Shown: positions 37,500 to 50,794 of the stretch, piece by piece
Numbering within the stretch: the first letter of the stretch is position 1
How the letters are laid out: each line of letters starts with the position of its first letter
NCBI GenBank assembly: GCA_034336665.1
Contig: CM067592.1
Location: 48,625,783-48,689,782 of the forward strand
Direction of reading: 5' to 3'
DNA length: 64,000 bases
From: Luscinia megarhynchos
Lineage: Eukaryota; Chordata; Aves; Passeriformes; Turdidae
Notes under the pieces: model-generated
What the model was told of the DNA's origin: nothing
Seen by the model: the letters and a program-made list of their open reading frames with translations, nothing else
The model's database searches: none
Translations under genes and position numbers: made by a program

Positions 37500-40164
37500 T
37501 GTCCTTTTTTAGCAGAATTTTTAGTCTTAATAAAGCCTCACTTAAACCATGAACAATGAGCTATTGGCTTGCTTGTGGATATATTGCTGAAGCATTGCAT
37601 GTTTCCAGGTGCAGTCCAGAATTGCAGATTTTCAGTACTTAAGAGAGTGTAAAGGTAGCAAAGATGGTGACAGCCGCTTACTGTGTTGTAGCAGAAATTA
37701 CCTCCCGAGTTTTACAGTGTTATAACTACCACATTAAAAATTCTTAAAAATTAAAAATTCCACTCCATCTTTCCAGACCAGCTCTTCTCACTTTAACAAA
37801 CTAAGCAAAAAGCTCCTCTGGATACCTGAGAAATAGCAACAGTGGTTTTGGCTGGTCCAAGAGTTGAACATTTTTTTTTACTGTGAAGAGCATCACTTCC
37901 CAAAAAGTCACTGTGTAAATGGCATTCAGCTTTCAAATTGTATTGTCTTTCAAAAATTAATATAGAGTATCTCATCCATAAAATGTTGGAAATATTTTCC
38001 TTGGCTAAAATACATTAAAATAATAATTATGATCGTTTAGAACATATCTAAGTCATATACTGAAGTACCTACCTATGTACAAACATGCACATCTGGCTTT
38101 TAGGTCTGCTAGGTATCCAAAGCATGTCCTCATTGTAATACATCAGATTACTGGAATGGATGTACAACATATATCAAAGGTAATGGAAACAAGCTGGTAA
38201 CCTGATCCAAGATAAGCAGTTGAGGGAAGCAGAGAGCAGTTAGGATGAGCACAGCTGCCTCTGCACTGTACTGTGGTGTATGACATCCATTAGCTCCCCA
38301 TCCGACTCAAAAATATGTGCCAAAGAGCCCTACTCAGTAAACTCAGCATGAAGTCTAAACTTTTTTTTCAGAAAGGAGACAGTACAGTCGTTTATTATTC
38401 TCCATAGTGTCCTTATTCAGGCATCTTTTTCCAACAAACCACCATCACATTGAGTTGTTACCTTTTTTTCCTGTTGCTCTGACAAGGACTAGACTTTTTC
38501 CCTTAGTATGAGTAAGAGCAATATTGTCAAAAGTATCCAGTAACTCTTGACTCAGCCTGCAAAGGCTGCATTTTTCAGAAGGTAGGCTGTTATGTAATGC
38601 TTCATATATCTAGAATACCATTGTATTGATCTGAAAGACATTGTGAAACTTTAGTGCATCTGAGTTTTGCATCTGCTAGAAATCCAAAACAAATCTTCAT
38701 TCTCACAGTTTCACAAGTGGCAAATTGAACAGCAGCACACAGTGATAGGAAAAACTTCCACTTACCCTTTTTACATTGATTGCATCCTTGGTCTTCATAT
38801 TTTTAAATCAGTATTTATTTGTTTCAGTTTCTCCTTTAAAACACACATAAAAGGAAGGAGAGAAACTAACTTTACTCACTAGTAAGGAATAAAAGGCACG
38901 CCATTGGAGGCAGCAGCACTGGTCATGCACCCCATCAAACCCCCCCTTTCTAATAGTTTTGTTTTGTCACAGAGTTACAAGTTTGTTCATGCCACCTAAA
39001 CTTGTGGCCCCATCCTTCCCTACAAAATGTGTGTTATGATACTTACTGTGGCACAGAAGCAGTATGAAAATTACGTACATCAAGTCTAAATGGTACTTTG
39101 AAGGTGGAAATACAGGCACAAGTGCTTCCCAAACTTTTACTCTGTCTCCAACAGCTGATTAACCTGGATGTTACAAAGTAGGCAAACAAAATCCCATTAA
39201 ACACCTCCTGAATAGTTTCAGAGTAGTTTTCTTTCTGTTTTGGCAGCAGAGAAGATGAATCTCTATTGTTCATTACTGGCATTAGTGCAGTGCCAGCTGA
39301 GGTCTACACCCCATTGTGCCAGCAAGACAGCAAACGTGTGCCCAGTGTCAGCCTCCAACAGAGCACAGAGCAGGCAAAATGAGAAATGAGCACAAAAATG
39401 TTAAATAATTTACCCAAGACATTCAGGAATCTGAACCCTCTTTTCACGCATCCAGTGGCAGGCTCCACACTGAGTGCCACTGCCCATGTCCATGTTAACT
39501 GCTGTGGGCAAAGGTTCCCACCCTACACTGAAACGCACAGTCCACTGACCTGCTCCTGTTTAGGGTGCTGGAAGATCCTATGTGGGCACAGGGGTCTTTC
39601 TTGTCTATCTTCTCTGCAGGATGCTCTGATCCTTTAGTGTCCAAGATCTGCACCACCTACATAGGTTATGCCAGCAAGGCCTTCAGCAGACCCTCTTCTG
39701 TGGAGTTCTCATGTGTTTTGATTAGCTGGCATCAATGGACTTCCTACATGTGCTGCACTGCTGCTCCTCAGCCTTGTCATGTATATTCTGTGACTACAGT
39801 GTGTGTAATCAATTAATCCATCAGTTTTCTTCCTTACTGCCATCATGCATGTGAGCAGCCATACCAATAACACACTTTCAGAGGTCCATCAGAGGTGTCT
39901 GAGGAGCAAAATTTGCATTAAACATCTTCCTGGTGATTCCAGTATGGAGACATGTGGTACAAGAAGGAAACCTCGATGCAGCCTGCTGACGTGGCTTTTC
40001 TCCCTCTTGTTGATGTTCATTATCACTATAATTGTTTGCCTAGTCTAATTTGGTGGGCATTAGGGGCAGATTTTTTATATCTTTGCAATAAGGGATGGAG
40101 TTACGGAGCTGGTAAATCCTCACATAGAATATGTATTACAGCATTGGCTGTGACCTACACGTGT
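37500..40164 (+). other. PALM2: PALM2 intron 1, nothing recognised
   Basis: AT-rich intronic DNA. No exon, RNA gene or transposon can be supported, and open frames are short (under about 100 codons). Confidence 0.5.
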
Positions 40165-40900
40165 TGGAGCAGTCCCAAGCACGAATACAGGCTGGGTAGA
40201 GGATGGACTGAGGGCAGTCTCTGGGAGAATGACTTGGGGTGCTGGTGAATCAGAGGCTGGACATGACCTGTCAATGTACACTCAGAGCCCAGAAAACCAA
40301 ACTTGTCCTGGGCTGCGTCCAAAGCAGTGAGGCCAGCAAGGTGAGGGAGGGGATTCTGCCTCTCTGCTCCTCTCTGGTGAGACCTGTTTGGAGTGCTGTG
40401 TCCAGCCCTGGGGCCCCCAACATAAGAAAGACACAAAATTGTTGGATCGAGTCCAGGAGAGGCCATGAAGAGGATTTGGAGACTGACACACCTCTCCCAT
40501 GAAGACAGGTTGAGAGAATTGGGGGTGTTCTGCCTGGAGAAGAGAAGGATCCAGGGAGAGTTTATACACCTTCCAGTACCTAAAGGGGGAAGAGAGATGG
40601 GGGGGAAGTTTTTACCAAGGCATGTAGTGATAGTACAAGAAGTATAGCTTTAAACTGAGAGAGGGTAGGTTTAGATTAAATGTAAGGAATAAACTCTTTA
40701 CTGTGAGGGTGGTGACACACCCACACAGGTTGCCTCAAGAAGGGGTGGATGCGCCATTCCTGAAGTGTTCAAGGCCAAGCTGGATGGCACTTTGAGCAAC
40801 AATGAAAGATGGCCTTGCACTTGGTAGAGGGGTTGGAGCTAGATAATCTGTAAAGACCCTTGCAACCCAAACCGTTTCTATGATTCTCTGAATACCGTGT
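40165..40900 (+). mobile_element. CR1 retroposon 3' fragment (F)
   Basis: A plus-strand CR1 of about 735 bp. It starts in the region after the RT domain (cognate of 'cacgaatacaggctgggtag'), passes 'ggggcccccaacataagaaa' and 'gaggccatgaagaggatttg', and ends with 'cccttgcaacccaaaccgtt' and a tail 'tctatgattctctga'. It is 5'-truncated and its frames are broken. Confidence 0.9.
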
Positions 40901-43900
40901 TTCTTTATTTCTAGGGAAGCAAAGCAAGAACATCCCCTCACAGTGTAGCATGACCTAGAAAATTTTCCATCTCTGCAGCAACAGCAGCTGTAGATCTAGC
41001 TTGATTTCTCTCCCTTTCTGTTTTAATTCACAGATGTATTCAAAGGTACTGCTCCATGGCAAGTAATAACCCTTAGAAAGGAAAAAAATCATTTAGGCTG
41101 AGAGTAAAGAATGACTTTAGGAAGGAGAAGCAGAGACAGAAATATTTTCAGCTGTATAAAAAGAACTGTTCTGTCCAAGTCATTACAAATGACATAATTG
41201 TGGCACATATTTTCAAAAATCTTAGCAGTGGAATGGATCATTTTTGCCTCTGACTTTCAAGCTGTGATCTTGGACAGGCCATGGGAAATTTTGAGGGTTT
41301 TAAGGCTGTTAAGATTCAGAGAGGAAAACCAAAAAGGTGAAAGTGTTGGTGCTAGTTTCCTAGCAATCCTCATGGCAGGGACAGAGCATTTTCAAGCGCC
41401 AGCAATTATCAGGACTGTGAGCCTGCCAGCTGCTCAACAAGGATGCACCCTCACAATGAGCAGTGGTAAAAGGATCATATTTTATATAGTACGTATATCT
41501 TCTCTGAATGACAATTGTTCAGCACAGGGCAGCAGAAAAGATCATTTTGGCAGACTTTGACTTGGCAAAAGTTGCATCAGAAAAGAAGATTCTTTTTTTA
41601 TATCTCTTTCTGTTCCAGAGAATTTCTTATAAATGGAAGAGTGAAGTATTACTGCCACTCCCATTGAATACTCCATATGGGCCAAGACATGCTGTTAACA
41701 GTTTGTTTAGAAAAGTATTTCTAAACCTTCTCCTTTTCCAATGAATCCATACAGATTTAGTCTTTGTCCTCTGCTTGGTACATCATTACCAAGCACCGGA
41801 GATTTAACTGCTTGCAGAGGTGACTGAACTTCTGTTTGTTTCGTTATCAGACTGACTTAATCAGATTTTTTTCTGCTTTTCTTCTTTAATTCTGACATTG
41901 TCATGTCTTTGAATTAAGCACTGTAGGAGTCCAGTGGTGTGCTCCAGCATGGCAATTGGCTGTACTGGAGACAAGCAAAGTCATCTTTTGCAAGTATTGC
42001 ATGATAGTTCAAGCCTTGTCATATTTGGATGGCAATGAAGACTCAGCTTGATGCAACACAAAAAAAAACAACACTCAGTAGCAATGTACAGTGTCCAAAA
42101 GATACCTTACCATGGAAAAATCCATTGTTTAGCACCATACTCTCTTTAAGGGTTTTTTCCTTCCTCTTAATAAGAGAACTGAAGAGCTTGTATAGCTCCT
42201 GTTTCATCCTCTGTATGGCAGCACATTTCTAATATCCTTACTGTTTGTCATGTTTCTTTTATTCACCCATGATCAACCTGAATTGAAGTTTTTATGCATA
42301 ATGCAAACTCTTGACCAGATTTGCAGAAGAATTCAGCATTCAGCATACAGTACGAAAGAGTTTCAATTAAAGAAACCCTTGAAAATACAGACTCTCTTGT
42401 GCTCCGGCTCCCTCACATTTCTGTATGGGATGGGTTATATTTTCATAATATATCTCTAAATGTAGTGAACATGTCTACATAAACTCCTGGTGGGTGGATC
42501 CCATCTGTTTCCACACTATAAGAGAATGTTTTAGAAACCTAAAGGAAAGGAAAGTTATACATGTACCCATACTTACACTCTATCCCAGCTTCTCATTTTC
42601 TTGTCCTCTTTGATGTCTGTCTGCGCAAATGCCAAAACTGAAATTCAGCTCTTTTCCTAAATCTTTCTTTAACTCAAAAGTTAACTGTCTTGTTTCTCTT
42701 ACCAGCATTTGAATCTCTGTCTCTCAATTTTCCTTTGGAAGAGGATAAATGAAATACATTGGTTATGTACTTATTTGCCATTAAACTTTTTACCCCCTAT
42801 AATTCAGTCTCTTCAGACTACTGTTGCTGAAGAATCAATGACAAGATACAAGAGCCATCCATAGCAATTACCAGATAAATCTTTCTCATATCACACTTTA
42901 GAGGAAATTATTCCAGAGGGAAATTCTTGGTAAGCTTACTATTATAAGTTAAATAAGTAAAAGTTATAGTGGAAAAAGGAGGAGAATGAAAGCTTTGTAG
43001 GAACTACTGTTTATTCCACCTTCAAATTGTAAAATGATGCAGAGGACTTGTAAAAATGCTATGGACATTTGAAAAAGAAAATCACATATATCTGAGCAAG
43101 AGTTAAGATTTCATTTGCTTTCAGTCACTTCCTTGGCAGCACTATTGCTTTAAGCTTATCATCCTTGTTTCCTGATGACAATGTGTTACTGACATGAGCT
43201 TAAGCTGATGGCAAAGATATTTAGAAAATAAAGTATCATCTCATGGAGATGATCTGCCTGTGACACTGTGAGGCACACCAAGGTGCCCAGCTGGAGCTGT
43301 AGAGTCATAACATTATCACTACACAGGGGAGCAAAAAGGATCACAGTGCAGTAAAAGAGGGATGTTCATTCTTACCAGTTGGCATGAAAGAGTATGGTTA
43401 AATGTTGATTCCATAACTAATTGGAGATACTGCTTGTAAAATACAGATAATAGAAAACCCACTGCAATATGTTATATACTTTTAAATTTGTTTTCCACAG
43501 TTCAGTTATACTTCCATATCTTCTCTGCATTCATAAGGACTCCTAAATTCCTTTTTAAATATGGAAGTTAAGAATTGCCATGTAGTCATATAACTATACA
43601 ACTAAGGTTTTGAAAAAAAATGTGAAACTTGTAACAAAATCACAAGAGTTGGCAAAGCAGGGTTTTGATATTCCTCCTGTGCATAGGCCACAGTGACATA
43701 TAAGACTTTTACTAGCAGATCTGCAGAGGATGTGATCTGCTTTTAGCAAGGAGAACTTTTGTTAAGTATCAGAAACTTAGCTTTGAGACCTAAACTAAGA
43801 GCAAATGCAAAGTTAAGATGAGAGCCTACAGCTACAATTAACTAAAGACTGCTTTCATGGTGACCACACCTTTAAAAATAACTTTTGCAGGGGTGAAATA

Positions 43901-44799
43901 CAATTGAATTGCAGCAATGATTAAGGTTATGTACGAGTAAGGACTGCTGTATGTTTTCACATGGAAATCTGGTAGTTGATATAAATAAATCTGGAGTTTT
44001 GTCTCCTCATCTGGGGCTTCTGCAGTGCAGATGGAAGTATCTATTCCTAAGCCTAAGCTTAATTGTTGCTTCAGAATAATTCAGAATTTCAAGATGCAAA
44101 ATAAACAAAATTGTTTCTCTTGCACACCAACTAAATGGTGTCTATAAGTTTGATTATAAAAATAAGCAGTACCCTGTTAAGCCCTTTGCTCCCTGATCCA
44201 ATTCATCATCTCATAACAGGTTAAACGCACTTTTCTCTGCCAAAGTGTTTATTTAGCATAACAAAGTATGATCTTGCTTCACTATGACTTGGAAAATATG
44301 ACTTCTTGTGACACTCTTCATAGGGTGCTGCAGGAACATGCAAATGATACAGAAGAACTGGAGAATTAATGTCTGCCTACAAAAAAAACCAGCTTTGTGT
44401 ATCCACGGAGCTAGCCCAGAGTAGTGACAATTTTCACATGTGATACAGGCAGAATTTACTCTTTCCTGGTGTAACACGTGGCTGTTCCCCATGAGAAGCC
44501 ACGTTAGCTGTCACCAAAATGTTGTTGGAATATTGAGATAGCTGGCACAGGAAGATTTTCCAAGTTTGCATCTCTGACAGTACCACATGACATCTGCTTA
44601 TTCAGGAAGGAAGATGAAGGTAGTAGGAATAAACATTGTGTTTTCATATATCCCTAAAAAAAAATCACATCTCACTTTTTTAAAACCAGAACAAATTTTG
44701 ATCTTGTTGGAGTCAGTGAGTCAGGAGTCTCTCTGAATTCTTCAGAGACAAATCAAAGTGCACAGATTGAATTAAAGCCTTTGAATGGATTGAAGTATA
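40901..44799 (+). other. PALM2: PALM2 intron 1, nothing recognised
   Basis: AT-rich intronic sequence without a recognisable exon, RNA gene or repeat family. One open frame of 120 codons (41198-41560) has no known domain and no splice context. Confidence 0.5.
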
Positions 44800-45463
44800 T
44801 TAAGCCACTCACACATAAAGTAGACATTTAAGTTAGTAAGTTAGTAAGTTTTAGAGTGAGTTCTAATGCTTTTAGTAAGTAAAAGGTTTCAAATGCCAGA
44901 GTAGCAGAGCGAGTTCTAGTGAAGGTTGAAGCATACTGGTATCTTCAGCAAGAGGCTCCAGGCCCACAGTTGTAGGCAGGACTTAGACAAAACGGAGCTA
45001 TAGTAAGAATATTGCTTACATTTTTTAGATAGAACAAGATAGGTTGTATGTGTAGTTCTATACGTAACCTGGTGTGCTAAGGAACTAGAATTCTGATAGG
45101 TTAAGGAGTGGTGGTCCGAGTTTGTGTCGTTAGCTTGTTGGAAAAATCCTATATAAGAGTATGTATTGGGGAGAGCTGTTGCTATTAGCCATTGGCTTTT
45201 GCCTTGGCTTTTAGCCATTCTGGTTTCTAGCCATTTGCTTACTGCTATTGCTTTGCCTTTGCTTTGCCATTGCTTTTTGCTATTGCCTGTTGAGACTGAT
45301 GTTCTTTTTAATAAGATGTGCTTTGTAATAAATAACCTTTTTAACTATTAGCTGTTTTGCTTATTTAAGATAACCCGACGAAGTAGAAGCCAAGAGCTCA
45401 GAGTAGGCACCTCAGAACTCTGAAGTTGGTGCCCTAGAGCACTGGAGATCCCAGAGCCTCACA
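44800..45463 (+). mobile_element. ERV LTR, sense to PALM2, with TATA box and poly(A) signal
   Basis: The order of signals is that of an LTR: short TAAG-rich repeats (44828-44880), a U3-like stretch, a TATA box TATATAAG at 45150-45157, an R-like region, AATAAA at 45327-45332, and a U5-like end finishing near CTCACA at 45463. The 5' end and the duplication could not be set: the six bases after 45463 (TGAGCT) do not occur at a fitting left position, so both limits are approximate. It lies in the same direction as PALM2 transcription. No viral genes are adjacent. Confidence 0.62.
45178..45292 (+). repeat. degenerate GCCATTG/GCTATTG repeat in LTR
   Basis: Between the TATA box and the poly(A) signal, words such as GCTATT, GCCATT, GCTTTGCC and GCTTTTGCC recur every 10-20 bases. 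It is a decayed tandem array within the presumed transcribed start of the LTR. Confidence 0.7.
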
Positions 45464-45469
45464 TGAGCT

Positions 45470-46365
45470 AAATGCTCTTTGGGCTTGCAAGCCTTGTTTC
45501 ATTGCATTCAGGGGAGGTCTAGAAAAGTACAATCTGTACTAAAAGTGTTATCTGTAAGAAATTTTAGGTAACTGGGGAATTCTTTTTCATGGTTTTCTGA
45601 CCATTGCTGTAATGCAGAATGGTGAAATATAAAGACTGAGATAACTTCCAACCAGGCAGTGTTTCAAAGCTGTCCTGTAGAATATGGTACCATCCACAAT
45701 CTGCAGGATTTGACAGTAACAGGGCACAGAAACAGGCAGAAATTGTAGTATTTTTATTTATCCAAGATAAAAAAGAGGGAGATGGTATAACAGAAGCGAT
45801 CAGGCTTGAATTTTACTTGAAGCATCAATGGTTAAACACGCTAAGACTCCTTTGTTGAGCAACATATCACTCAAGTCAAAGACTCTGGTAGGGAGGTGTT
45901 ATCTAACACTTCAAGTGAGTATTGCTATCCTCAGTGCTCCTCTCCTTGCCTGATCTGGGTAGCACTAGGTCAGTGGCATCAGGATGGTAGGTATGCTGTG
46001 TTGGAAGGTGAGCTTCACAACATATGGAGACTGCTAGGCAGTAAGACCCACTCACCCTTGTGTGTATAGATTCATATCCAGCATCACAAAGGTCTCGTGG
46101 CTTTCTGTTCCTGCTGGAAATGGTGGGCACCAGCTCTTAAGCTCCTCTGTGGAATGTGAGGCCCTGTTTCTTAAAGGCTAGACCGTTCTTATTAATTGTC
46201 TGTCACACAAAATCAAAGTGACCGACTGCCCGCCTACCCTGAGAATACTCAAAGGACAGCAAAAAAGTCCTCTAAGAGCACTTCCTTTGACTGGCTACTA
46301 GTACAGAGCCAAGGTGGGCTGCTCCTTCAGTAAAAAACCTCATTGTGCCAAGGGCAAGGGGTTGA
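45470..46365 (+). other. PALM2: PALM2 intron 1 between two LTRs, nothing recognised
   Basis: About 0.9 kb of single-copy DNA between two LTR insertions. No feature can be supported. Confidence 0.5.
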
Positions 46366-46370
46366 CCACT

Positions 46371-47774
46371 TGTGCTGATTTGGGCACAGCCTAGGTTTTA
46401 GTAGTAGGGGAAGGCCACAGAAGTGGCTTGTGTGAGAAGCTGCTGGAAGCTTCCACTGTGTCCGGCAGAGCCGGTCTCTGATGGGTCTGAGATTGGACAT
46501 GCTGCTGGCCCAGTTAGAGACGTTGGTAATGCCTTGGTGATGACGTATTGAAGAAGGAAATCAAAGCAGCACTCAGTCAGTTTTTCTAGGGGTGTCGAGG
46601 TGCTGCACTGGGGCATCCCGGCACAGCGCACGGCGATCCATCGCTGCCGACACTGTTTTGGCATGGCCAGCGGCGAACTTTGCCTGCTTGGCCACCTCCA
46701 GCCAGCTGCACTGTGAGCAGAAGGGCAGGGGCAGTGTAACAGCTTCTCCTTCTCGGTGCCCCGTGTGAAGAGAGGCATTAAATATCACCAGTGCCACAGC
46801 AGCCGCAGCCACCCACACGGTGGTGGGGGAGCCACGTGGGCAGTGGCAGAAGCGTGTGAGCAATTCCCCAGCACGGAGCCTGGACAAGATTGGCCTCTCA
46901 GCCCTGCGAGACGTTACAAGGACTTTTGAGTTCATGAAACTTGTTGACAGTGGTGCCTACAAGCAGCAATTTTTCTTTTAGTCAGAGAAAGAGGAGAAAA
47001 TGAGAGCATGTGGAGTAAGACAATGTGGCAGAGTGGAGGTCAGTGAAAAGGAGGAGGAGGAGTTGCTCGAAAAGTCAGAGTTGAGATTCCTCTGCAGGCT
47101 GTGCTGAGGATGATAGTGGAACAAGCTGTCTCCCTGTAGTCAATGAAGTCCACGGGGAGTGCAGAAGTCCACTCGCAGCCCATGGCAAAGGTGCCCACAC
47201 CAGAGCAAGTGGATGCCAAAAAAGGCTGTAATCCAGTGGGAGACCTGAAGAGAGATGGAGCGCCCCTGCTTCCAGAGGCAGAGAAAAACGGCCCTTGCTT
47301 CCAAATTAGAGCAGCTTTTTCTTAAAAAACTGCTCCCCATTGAACGAGTGACCCATGACACAGCGGTTCTGGGAAAACCATCTTGCCCATGGGAGGTACT
47401 CACAGCATAGTAAAGAAAAGCCTCCTCTCCCTGAACAAGCTTAAAAGATCTCGGATAATGAAGTGACCAAGCCCCCCCTCCCCCATGCCCTGTCTCCTGT
47501 GCTGTCAGTGGGAAGGAGGGAGGGGCTGGGGTTAAAAGGTGTTTAAAAGACATATTTTGCTCCTCATTATCTTCCTCTGAATCTATGAATAAGAAATTTA
47601 CTTTGTACCTCCACATTTGAGCCTGTTTGCCTTTAAAATGTTTTGTCCTGGTCCTTATCTCAATTCATGATCCCTTTGGTGCTTTTTTTCCCCTCCTCTG
47701 GTCAGCTATAGTGGAGGAGAGTGAGTGAACAGCTCTCATGAGTGCCTGGCATTGGCCAGTGTCAAACCATGACG
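46371..47774 (+). mobile_element. 1.4 kb solo ERV LTR with 5-bp duplication CCACT
   Basis: It begins TGTGCTGATTTGGGCACAGC and ends AACCATGACG, between CCACT at 46366-46370 and CCACT at 47775-47779. The terminal CA appears changed to CG. Landmarks fit a long avian LTR known to me from bird genomes: GAAGCTGCTGGAAGCTTCC near 46435, a middle of 'gcagcccatgg'-like repeated units around 47080-47260, a TTTAAAAG and AT-rich region near 47540, 'ccttatctcaattcatga' at about 47653, and a GGAGAGTGAGTGA block near 47715. The canonical AATAAA is not seen where expected. Open frames of 120-158 codons on the minus strand here are antisense to the LTR. Confidence 0.75.
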
Positions 47775-47779
47775 CCACT

Positions 47780-50700
47780 GCAAACTGACCCTTGGCTGAG
47801 GATTCCTGCCATCACCAACCTCTTCTAGCCACCTGTGGTTTTTGTCATCCCCATCATAGCATTTCTGCAAGTACCGAAGAGTTTTGCCAAGGTGTCTGTG
47901 CTGGGCACAGAGGTCTTGGAAAGCCTGAGGGACTATCACAAGACCAGGCAATCATGGCACAGAAGGATGTAACATGTAGTTCAGCAAATTTGACTGTTCA
48001 GGGTTGTTTCTTTTTGTGTTGAACCAGTTAAGTCACTGCCATTCACAGCTGGCTGACTGGGTTTTAGAAGCCGCAATAATAAAATAATAGCAATGCACAA
48101 ACATCCAAGTGATCTGTCAGAAAGCAGAGAAAAGATATTTCTGTGGAGAAGACTGTATAAAAGACAAAAAATTTCCAATTGGTTGGGAAAAAAAAATCGG
48201 TGCTCTTGGAGTCTGTGGAAAAATGAATAAATTATTCTTTGTAGCTCCTCTTATTATTCTGTGCAGCTGCAGGAAATGGCTGTGTAATTTTTGTGCATTC
48301 TTGAACTAAAATGTGTGTTCTGGTGACTAGATATGAGAAGAGGGCAAGTATTCCTCTCACTCCACAGGATTTCAAAAACTCTGCAGTGTCCTTTCAAAAA
48401 TGAAGAAGAAACACTTCACCCAAAAAGTAAAAGTTAATAATTCTTTTTCATTTGATGAAATATTTTACAATTTAAATAATTTCTTTATTTCTGGTTGTTA
48501 TTTGAGCAGACAATGTTTATTGGATGTGAAACACAAACATGCCTTATGGAATAGCTTAAAAATTAAAATGTTAATTTTTAGTTTGTACAGTGTCTCCCAT
48601 TTAAGTCATACTGTGTGTTCATCAATAGCTCTTCATTGTCAGCCCATCTTTTAAAATGGACACATAGCTACTGTGCAAGAACCATATGATGAAATGGAGA
48701 ATTAGATTTGTGGGCGGCACATCACCCACAGACCATTTTGTTTTGCAGGCATGCTATAGCAGGTGTCCCCTAAGGTGAACACAGACTCTAAAACAGGCCT
48801 TAAAAGTCGTATGTAGCTACATAGCTCATAGCTCGATGAGATCCATCAGGTTTGGTGAAGATGTCACTCACCATGACTCTGGCCAGCCATGAGCAATGAT
48901 GGGTCAGAACGGCATAGAAACCCCACAACGAACAATGTTTCATATGCCAGTGACATTGTAGGGCCAAAACTGTCCCTTTCCAATGCAATTTTGCTTTCCT
49001 GATAGACAGGAATGGCCAGGCGCTAAAAAAACATGGCAGATAGGAAAGAGAATTCAGCCTTTTATGAATCCCAGACCATAATCAAGATGAATTTTCTTCA
49101 TTTTAATAGGATCAGATTGGAATGCTAGTAGAGGAAAGTTCAATTAAGTCCGGAGTATTCATTAAGAAATAGCAGACTTGACATTTTATGATATCCAAGG
49201 GATTGTTGTCTGAAAATGTATTTATTTGATCTCATCTGCATTTTGGGTAGCCAGAAGCTGTGCAGTGTCTGCTCACACCCCTCTACTGCTGGAGGTGCTG
49301 ACGTGTGGTGTCGAATGGCGATTTCCAGCTTGTTTCAGAAGGCTTCTGCAGGACACTAGGAGCAGGCTCCTGCTGGCTGGATGGCTGCTATTTTCTCCTA
49401 ATCACTTTGGTTGGTTGGATACACTATGCAAACACAAAAGGGACAATGAGGAACGGGAAAGAGCGTGATCCTTTTGTACACTGGAGAGCCATGCCTTGAA
49501 CAGTGCTACTTATCTGTGCTGTAAAGGAGACTCCAGAATTGCTTAGTTACTGATTGAAGATCATGTTCTCTGTGCTCACAGTGCACTTAGAAGAGTTATT
49601 TTTTAAATGGTAATTAGAAAAACTTAACACAGGTTAAGTTCTTTGCAGCTGAACCAAAGTGGAGAAAATTTGTACACAAGTAGCAGCTCCAGCAGACCCA
49701 TAAAGAGACACGAGGACTGGATTAAGACTCAGCAATTTCAAGAATACCTCATGTACTGCTTTTATATCACATTACATAAATGCAACTGAGGTGTGTAGGA
49801 GTGGAGACATATAGTCAGGTGCTCCAGACCCAGCTGAAGCCCTGAGAAGGTGACAACAGCCACATTCTGGAGCAAGAAACCCATCTCCTCTATTTAAACC
49901 AAAGTGACTGACTTTACACAGAGATGGATAGCTCAGAGCAGATTTACAACTGCAGGGCAAAGAAGGCGGTGGCAAGCAGCTGGAAAGCAGTAATTGCTGC
50001 AACAGTGAGGTCCTTTGGAAAGCAGATACATGCCAGTGCTTACATTCACATGGATTTTAATTGATCATTGCTTTGAATGGTGAGAACTGAGGTTCCAGGA
50101 AAAAATTATCTGAAATGTTCTGTATCATAAATTTTTGCAAAATCTTCCTACAAATTTCATTTTTAAAAATGAAACTCTTTGCTAGATAACATTTATTCCT
50201 ATATAACAAACTGAAAAGAGCAAAGAGATATATTATCATATACCTCATATAACTATAAGATAACTGTATATAGGAAAGAAGTTTGCTTTTTTTTCTTTTC
50301 TGAGGGCGTGCTATACGTATGTCTCTGTATAAAACGGAGTTCAAATGATTGCTTTTTGACTGCTGTTACCCAGTACAAGGTGGACTCCCCCAAATAACAA
50401 AACTTAGCAAGAGAATAGGAGATGGACAAATTAAAGTGTTGATTTGCCTGAAAACATCTGGAAAACAGAAAGTAGTGTTCCACAGATTTGTGTTTTGATT
50501 GATTGCTGGAAATTATTTGCAAAGCTAAACCAGTGCAAGAAGCTTGAAACAGAAGATAAAAAAAATACCCTGTCTTTGCAGTAGCTGCACTCATTCGTTG
50601 TCATTATTAAGATCTGGGACTTAGGCTGAATAGCAGAAAGCTTTGCAGTAATCATTATGTATAGGGAAATGTGTTTCATGCACAGATAAATGTTAGACAC

Positions 50701-50794
50701 CTTTCTTTGCATGATATCCATGGAAAAACTGTTGTTCTGTCAGCCTACAGTCTAGTTCAAGCCTTTCTGATTCCACATGGTTCTCCCTGATCAT
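47780..50794 (+). other. PALM2: PALM2 intron 1, nothing recognised
   Basis: Single-copy intronic DNA. The longest open frames are under about 115 codons and random-looking. Confidence 0.5.

Noticed and set aside
37484..37500. CTGTT at 37495-37499 as the right-hand duplication of the outer LTR
   Set aside because: It matches the five bases before 35301 but lies ten bases beyond the apparent LTR end, so it is not accepted as a target-site duplication.
46398..47616. Minus-strand frames of 120-158 codons
   Set aside because: They lie wholly within the solo LTR at 46371-47774 and antisense to it.
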